In this document: positions 58,242-64,000 of the stretch, piece by piece | How positions within the stretch are numbered: the first letter of the stretch is position 1 | Layout: every line of letters starts with the position of its first letter | NCBI GenBank assembly: GCA_025174535.1 | Contig: JALBUN010000048.1 | Location: forward strand, 1,426,001-1,490,000 | DNA from: Cantharellus purpuraceus | Taxonomy: Eukaryota; Basidiomycota; Agaricomycetes; Cantharellales; Hydnaceae | Length of the DNA: 64,000 nt | Direction: 5' to 3' | Position numbers and translations under genes: made by a program | Notes under the pieces: generated by a model | What the model was told of the DNA's origin: nothing | What the model saw: only the letters and a program-made list of their open reading frames with translations | The model's database searches: none

Positions 58242-59787
58242 TTACTTGTGATTAAATATATTTATTGAAGCTCTGGTTGTCCCCCAGGGTGTTACAAGCA
58301 GGTTATCCTTGAATACAGATGAGTGGAAAAGATGAGGCTGCGAAAAAAATAGCAACATACTGCACAGGAAGAGCCCAGATTGGCATTTCCTATCCAACCT
58401 ACGAGAGGACATGTGAGGGGAAGCAATCAGGCTCCAGTTTTATCCTTGACACATACCGGGTTCCCAGTAGACTATGACAGGTGCGTGTTAGTAAAGGTCT
58501 AGGCTCAAAATGCACAGAAACATTTACATATCCCTTGCCCGAGGCTGTGGGGCAAACCTATGAGTACTTTTTTGATATCGTCGATCCTGTGAGTTTCAGA
58601 GCATAAGACCCGGCACGCTTTCTGCTCGGCAGCTCACAAAGATTATTTACCAGATCTGCTGTCCAGAGACCGAAACGGGGATGCTCGGCTCTGTCAACGT
58701 GACACCTGGACAAACAGCTGGCCAGTCGGTCTCGGCGACAACGATGGGCTTTCCATACGCGTGCGCCAGGTTCGTGAGCGACGCATTCAAAGCGTCAAGT
58801 GTCGCTCCGGGATCGTAAAAGGGGTAATACGATACACCGATGATATCGATGTCGGTCGGTGCTAGAGCGCCCGGGATGAAGACGGTTGAGAAAAAGGACG
58901 ATAATCCGTTCCAATTCCATCCATTGGCTAAATGGATCAAGATCTTGCCGCGAAACCCTGCGGCTCTTGCGCCACTAATGGCTGAATGCAATAGATGTGA
59001 TACGGGCTGGATTCCGTTGACATAAATCTGTCCGACGGGCCACAAAAAGCCGTTGTTAATCTCATTTCCGACCTTTGTAGGGGGGAAGGTGAGTTCACGA
59101 CGGAATCCATGCCGCATCATCATCACAAGGACCTACTTGCAATATGTCGATCGGTGTATGATGGGCTTCAAATTGCCTTACGATATTCCGTGTGTAACTG
59201 ATGGGAGAGTATCAGCCACGTCCCTGCTCGTGATTTTCAGGAATACGTGCTTGAAAATCTTGCTATTCAACCCGGACAGCGTGGTCGGCCAGCTGGAGGG
59301 TATCGCCTGGTGGTCGGGATCAGCCCCTGCATCGCACACACACACACACGCTCTCTCTCAGCCCCGTCAAGAACAACGAAACGCGAACGCGCTCGCGACG
59401 CACACACTCACACGTGTCGCTGAAATGCAGATCCACAACGAGGCGCATCCCCGCAGCCTTCACCCGCCGCGCCATGCGGAGCCCATAGCCGAGATCATAC
59501 GTTCCGGCGGTCCACACCCTCACCCGCGCCGTGTTGCACCCGTGCGCGGCGAGGATGCGTTCAAAGGGCGCAGGGACGCGTCCCGTCTCCGCCCCTGCCG
59601 CCGCACCACCCGAACCACCGTACGGGTCGTCGGTGAACGCGACGCCCTGGCTTTCGACGAGGGCGACTGAGGAGATGTCCGCGCCGTTGTATTTGAGCCT
59701 GCCGCTGCCGGTGCGTCCGACGAGTTCGTGTCCGAAGCCCGGGATGGAGAGGAGGGTCACTGCCAGGAGCAGGGAAGCGGGCGTCAT
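58242..59787 (-). CDS. Secreted GH53 endo-beta-1,4-galactanase
   Basis: Extracellular glycoside hydrolase family 53 enzyme cleaving beta-1,4-galactan side chains of pectin. The start gives a signal peptide (MTPASLLLAVTLLSIPGFG), then YNGADISSVALVES, the NTARVRVWTAGTYDL region, LVVDLHFSDTWADP (joined across a GT-rich intron), the acid/base VGNEINNGFLWPVG, GVSYYPFYDP and the nucleophile VVAETDWP. Later small exons read DDIKKVLIGLPHSLGQGI, VYWEPGWIGNANLGSSCA and DNLLVTPWGTTRASINIF, ending at 58242. All joins are in phase, so the gene looks intact. The exon linking the N- and C-terminal halves near 59130-59330 was only partly resolved. Confidence 0.9.
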
Positions 59788-60562
59788 GAGTCAGAGTCGA
59801 GGTTTAGCGTTGTAACGAACCTCGCGGGCCAGCCATCAAATACTCCAGCTCATGGGCTGAGGATACCAAACGAAAGACCCGGCAACTCAGCCCCGTGTAA
59901 GATATGTATATGGCAGAATATTGCAAGGCGGTCCGTTTACATCGAGCGTACATATGTATATGGCAGAAGAGCTAGCGCGAATAGGAATCGCCAGTCTGCG
60001 CCAGCGCACGCCCTCATACCCATCAACAGCATATACTTGCATGTGATCACCATTCCCAAGCTGTGAACGTACGTGGCGTTCTGCCAAGCTTCCAGAGTAC
60101 GTCCGAGTATCCCCCCGTACATATATGCGCATAAGCACTCCAAGGCGTAACGTGACCAGGTTGCTAAGAAGTGATGTTACGGGCAATAATAGTATAGCCA
60201 GGAAAATACATTCTGCTCAAGATATATCAGACACGCAGATTCGACACGCGAACAGAGGGAAAAAAAAAGGTAGGTATGCAACAAGTGTGATGAGGGAAAC
60301 AGTGTTCGTACACATGCCGATAGATATACCGTCGTCAAGCTTCTAGCTAGGGCCGCGAACGGGACAATGACGTGGGTGAAACAGATGCCCGGGGAAAGAC
60401 GCGGATGAGGGGACCAAAGATCAGTTGGTGTGCTGAACAGTCCTGGGTGAAGCAAAACCAGAGAGGAAAAAAAACGAACCCTCAACGTCTCAAACGTGAT
60501 ATCGCCACCTAGACGTCCTCGGCCAAAACCCGGCAGCTCATATCGACCGCCGCTTCCCAACG
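59788..60562. other. Intergenic, GH53 promoter and forkhead 3' side
   Basis: About 780 bp without a supported gene. Confidence 0.45.
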
Positions 60563-62702
60563 CTAAATCTCGTCCCTAAACCGCCAATCGCTCTGCCCCG
60601 GCAGACTGGGACTCTCATACAACAGCTTCCTCCCCTCCTTGCCAAAAAACCCACCAGGACTCTCCTGCGGCTCATTCGCCCTCTGGATACTAGCCAGCTC
60701 GTCCGCCAACAGCGTGTTCGGGTCATACGGGTCATACCCCCGCCCATGCCGCACCATCGACGGCCCAGCACGCGCAGGCGTGCGAAACGGTGAGGCCTGC
60801 CCAGAGTCCCCAGCCGCAAAAGACGGCTGCTTCGGCAGGGGCTGCGGTGGGGGCGTCGAATATCGCGCCGCCTCATCGCCCGCCTGCTCCCCATGGCGGT
60901 CGCGCGGGAGGGGCGTCGTCGGGCGACTCATCGACTTCCACTCGGGCTCGAGGCTCGACTTGTAATGCGCGAGGCTGCGGGACGGGCTCATGTGCAGCCC
61001 GCGGTGAGACATGGGCGTGCGGGCGGGGGAAAGGGCGGTGGCAGAACTGTCCCGGCACGTAGGCGGCGTGCTGGGGCGCATGGGGGAAGACGAAGAGCCT
61101 GGAAGCGGTGACGAGGAAAACGGTGGCGGAAAAAGCAGTCTGGCAGCTTTAGAAGGGTCCGACGGTCCTGCCTTTGGTGATAATGGATGCGTGAAACGCT
61201 GGCGGTCCCTGGTCTTTAGCGTAGAAAACACAGATGAACTCTGCTGCGTGAATGGGCATCAGAGAAGAACATTAACAAGAGATGTGTGACTGACTCGATC
61301 GCTGTTGCGCTTCATGTCCAGTTCGAAACCTGGTTCAAGAGATGAGGCGACGTGTGTCCTGGAACTTGGCCTGGCAAGAGTGAGGGCAAGGGGCAAGTCA
61401 GGGGAGCCAGGGGACGACATTCCCGGGCCACTGAGCGGTTGCTTGGTAGACGCGGGGGACGAGGGATAATGACTAGGCAGCAACGACTCGGGGGCCGCCG
61501 TGCCGTGTGAAGACATGAGAACTGGCGTTGTGGAGAGAGAGGTGTCCTCGCCGGGAGAGGCAGAATGTCGCGAGGAACTGGCGGCCGTCTGGAGCGTCGG
61601 GTGGGATGAGGTGGAGGCGGAGGGCTGGGAGAACGCATCGATGGGGTCATCGCTGACCTTTCTCTTCTTGTCCTTGCGCCCCTCGTCATCCTCCCGCGCT
61701 CTTTTGCGTGCGCCGGAATTCTTGCCCGGGCCAGCACCCTTGGCACCCTTTCTGACAAAGTTGCCGCCTTCAAAGCAGGGCTCGTGTCCGGGCTTGATCC
61801 TCCAGAGGCCGCCCTTCAGGCGAGTGACGCCTTTGCGTGCTTTGCGAGTGCTGGCCCCATCCTGGTCGGGGACGCGTTCGAAGGCCTCGTTGACGCTCAG
61901 GCTATGGCGGACCGAGCTCATCCAAGGCTGGTCGCGCCGGTTGTAGTGGGGATACACGGTGGATATGTAGGTGTAAATGTCGTTCAAGGGGAGGGCGCCA
62001 GAGTGGGCGGCGGTGATGGCCTGGCCGATGAGTGCGGCGAGCGACCAGGAGGGCTTCTCGCGCGAGTAGGGCCCTGGGGGGAGGACGTAGGACGGGGGTG
62101 GCGCGTCGGGGCGGGCGGCGGAGAGACGCTTTGGCCTGGGAGTGGGGGAGGAGGGGAAGGCATGCATGGAGCGCAGGGGGGATGTCTCTGGGGGGGTGTG
62201 GAGAGGGGAGGAGGAGGGCGGGGAGGAGGAAGGGTGCGGATGGGGTGGCAATGCGAGCATCTAGAGCGGAGTGAGCACGCGTCTTGGCAGGCTGAAACAC
62301 GCGTCGTACCTTTATGAGCGACAGCTCGGAGTCGGAGCCGGACGAGTCGCTGTCGTGTGTGGCCTGGCGAGAATCCATAAAGGCGTCGAGGGTCTGTTTG
62401 GCCTTGCCCTTCGCGAGAGACGCGCTGAGGCTGTTTGCGGCGACGTCGGGCGTCTGTGCGACCTGCTGCGACATGACACACGCGCCGTGTCCGACGGGTG
62501 CTGGGCGTGGAGGGCGCGTAGTGGCGGCGGTGGCGGTGGCGGCGGGGAGAGGAGGCAGGTTGAGGAGAGTGGGGCTGGGGTGGAGGGACCGTCTGAACCG
62601 TTCTTGATGTATCCGGAACTGCTCGTGGGAGACGCCGAGTGTGGCGAGCAGGTCGGCAGAGGAGGGCGGGTGTCCGACGGTGGTGATGACGGGCGAGGAC
62701 AT
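60563..62702 (-). CDS. Forkhead transcription factor
   Basis: Nuclear winged-helix regulator of about 650 residues on three or four exons. The start MSSPVITTVGHPPSSADLL leads to a Ser/Asp tract (DSDSSGSDSELSLIK). The forkhead domain lies near 62070-61790: SREKPSWSLAALIGQAI, LPLNDIYTYISTVYPHY, WMSSVRHSLSVNEAFERV and GGLWRIKPGHE. A basic nuclear-localisation stretch (ARKRAREDDEGRKDKKRK) follows. The long tail is Ser/Pro-rich with many SP/TP sites, as expected for CDK-regulated forkheads, and ends SDWRFRDEI. Possible relatives are yeast Hcm1/Fkh and fission-yeast Sep1/Mei4; the subgroup is not decided here. Confidence 0.9.
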
Positions 62703-62754
62703 GAAGGGGGGGGGGCACGTCGTGTTGTCACATTGTCACATTCTCCTCCTCGCC
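62703..62754. promoter_or_regulatory. 52-bp divergent start-to-start region
   Basis: Only 52 bp separate the forkhead ATG from the ATG of the plus-strand gene. It contains a C/G homopolymer stretch and TTGTCACATTGTCACATT (a repeated TTGTCACA). Confidence 0.5.
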
Positions 62755-64000
62755 ATGTCCTCCAACCCACTTCTCTGGTCGCTCCTTCGTCCCTCCACAC
62801 GCCCTCCTGCCCCGCTTCCACCTCCCCCTCCAGTGCCTGAGAACAGGACCAACACCTCTCTCCGCGTCGTCCTTCACGACACCCAATCCGCGTTGGAACA
62901 GGTTCATCTCATTCACACCGCTATGAAAAATAGAAGCCCACATCCCCGCCTTCTCCCCACAGTTTTCCGACCGTCTCGGCAGGCTCCTCGACGCCGTCGA
63001 GCATGCCCAGCGCGGGTTGGACACCGTCAGCAGCGCGTTTGCAGACGGGCACGACCGACTGCTGGAGGAGCTCAATGCCGCGGGCAAGTTGCTCGTATAT
63101 GCGCGTCTATCTCGTCACAATACCTTGCTTCTCAGTCAATCGATCGCAGAAAGGCCTCCTGGAAACCCTCGGCTCCCCCGCACAAGCCGCCGTCCTGGAA
63201 GAGGTCAGCCGTTCCCAGGCAGAAGCCAGTCGCAACCTCGCACGGCTGGAAGACAAGGCCGAATCACTGCAACGAGTTGCGTCTGTTTTCCGTCTCGTCG
63301 CACACTCGCACAACACACATTTCTTTCACAGCAACTTTGTACCATATCTGAGCAACAGGGGCATATACTGACTTCTTTAGCTGCCGTCACCCCGCTCGCG
63401 CCTCTGCTCAAGGATTCCCCGCAACAGCAACACCAGATGCTCTCCATGCTTACCGCGCTCCTGCCTGTGCTTCAGTCCCTGCCCGCCCAACTCAAGGCCT
63501 CCCAGCAAGACACCCTGAGCTCGGTCACCAAGTCTATCGCTGACATGCGTCGCTCTCCTGCTGTTTCGTCACCATGCCACACGTGCTGCAAGGAGCCATG
63601 CGTTTCCACCCCCGGCCAGTCTACATCGGACGCCGTGCGACACACTGCGTCGTCCTTGGGCAGCGAAACCGCGCACGTCAGTCAGGTCCAGCAGCAGGTC
63701 ACCATGCCCGAGCCCAAGAGCACCAATGCGTTGCCTTCCTTGTCCAAGCCTCTGCATGAGCCAAAGAGCCCCAGGCGCAACTCTGGAAACGACATTGCCA
63801 GGGACCGCAAGCGTCAGAGGCTGACATTAGACGTCGACCATGGCATGTCACCGTATAGCCCAGGTGTCCCTGTCACACCCTGTCAAACTCTCAGCACCAG
63901 GGCCTCGCACGAGCAGCCCCGACCCGGCGTAATAATAGGCAAGCCGTCTCGCCCAGCTTCGGTATATCGCGGTCCCACGCCCACTGTCCGAGCCCCAGCT
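62755..64000 (+). CDS. Hypothetical coiled-coil protein, 5' part (runs off right edge)
   Basis: Start MSSNPLLWSLLRPSTRP. Joining exons at GT-AG sites gives a long helical region: NTSLRVVLHDTQSALEQ, FSDRLGRLLDAVEHAQRGL, NAAGKLLKGLLETLGSP, VLEEVSRSQAEASRNLARLE, ISEQQGHILTSLAAVTPLA, and MLTALLPVLQSLPAQLKAS. A Ser/Pro-rich basic tail (SPRRNSGNDIARDRKRQR) with one Cys cluster (CHTCCKEPC) then runs past the window end. No family recognised. The coiled coil plus basic tail suggests a nuclear or chromatin/cytoskeletal scaffold, as inference only. Confidence 0.65.

Noticed and set aside
63105..63165. Apparent GC-AG intron (GCAAGT) in the right-edge coiled-coil gene
   Set aside because: A GT donor 12 bases downstream (CTC|GTATAT) keeps the frame with the next exon, whereas the GC donor does not.

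Overview
The window looks like a stretch of a filamentous basidiomycete genome, most likely an Agaricomycete. Nearly every gene is cut by many short introns (mostly about 45-70 nt, GT-AG). The gene families are typical of mushroom-forming fungi: P450s, Zn2Cys6 regulators with a coiled-coil N-terminus, a cdc15/sepH-type kinase, Mvp1, COQ3, ERG4, SF3B1 and a forkhead factor. A Ty3/gypsy retroelement of the kind common in agarics is also present. Because exons are short, most genes were assembled here by reading splice sites and conserved motifs by eye. Exon boundaries quoted in the entries are hand-derived.

Layout. 0-7 kb: the 5' part of a P450 (runs off the left edge), a gene-poor stretch, a mitochondrial EngB/YihA-type GTPase, and two unrecognised genes on the minus strand. 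7.3-16.8 kb: a nested retroelement island. A gypsy element has an intact gag and a stop-riddled pol, and its RT is split by a solo LTR of a different family. Several LTR copies, one with a perfect 12-bp minisatellite, and four copies or fragments of an unclassified 1.43-kb TG...CA element lie around and inside it. 17.6-32.6 kb: a minus-strand run of MFS transporter, small helical unknown protein, SIRT4-like sirtuin, Zn2Cys6 regulator and a second, apparently intact P450. 34-41 kb: one very long GC-rich gene for a septation-type kinase with an N-terminal calponin-homology-like region, a C-terminal zinc-binding C1-like motif and a CaaX-like end.

41.5-64 kb: housekeeping genes, several arranged as tight divergent pairs: Mvp1 sorting nexin / COQ3 ubiquinone methyltransferase; ERG4 sterol reductase / MZT1 (MOZART1, a 79-residue three-exon gene); forkhead factor / unknown coiled-coil gene. 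A second Zn2Cys6 regulator, paralogous to the first, lies between COQ3 and ERG4. SF3B1 and a secreted GH53 galactanase complete the set.

Functionally this is mostly a housekeeping region (splicing, sterol and ubiquinone synthesis, endosomal sorting, septation, microtubule nucleation). A small accessory neighbourhood (MFS, sirtuin, regulator, P450) has no backbone biosynthetic enzyme, so I do not call it a metabolite cluster. The most noteworthy signals are the architecture of the kinase, the 10-nt microexons inside the zinc clusters of both regulators, the slippery A7 at the gag stop, CpG-type decay of pol, and the unclassified 1.43-kb element.
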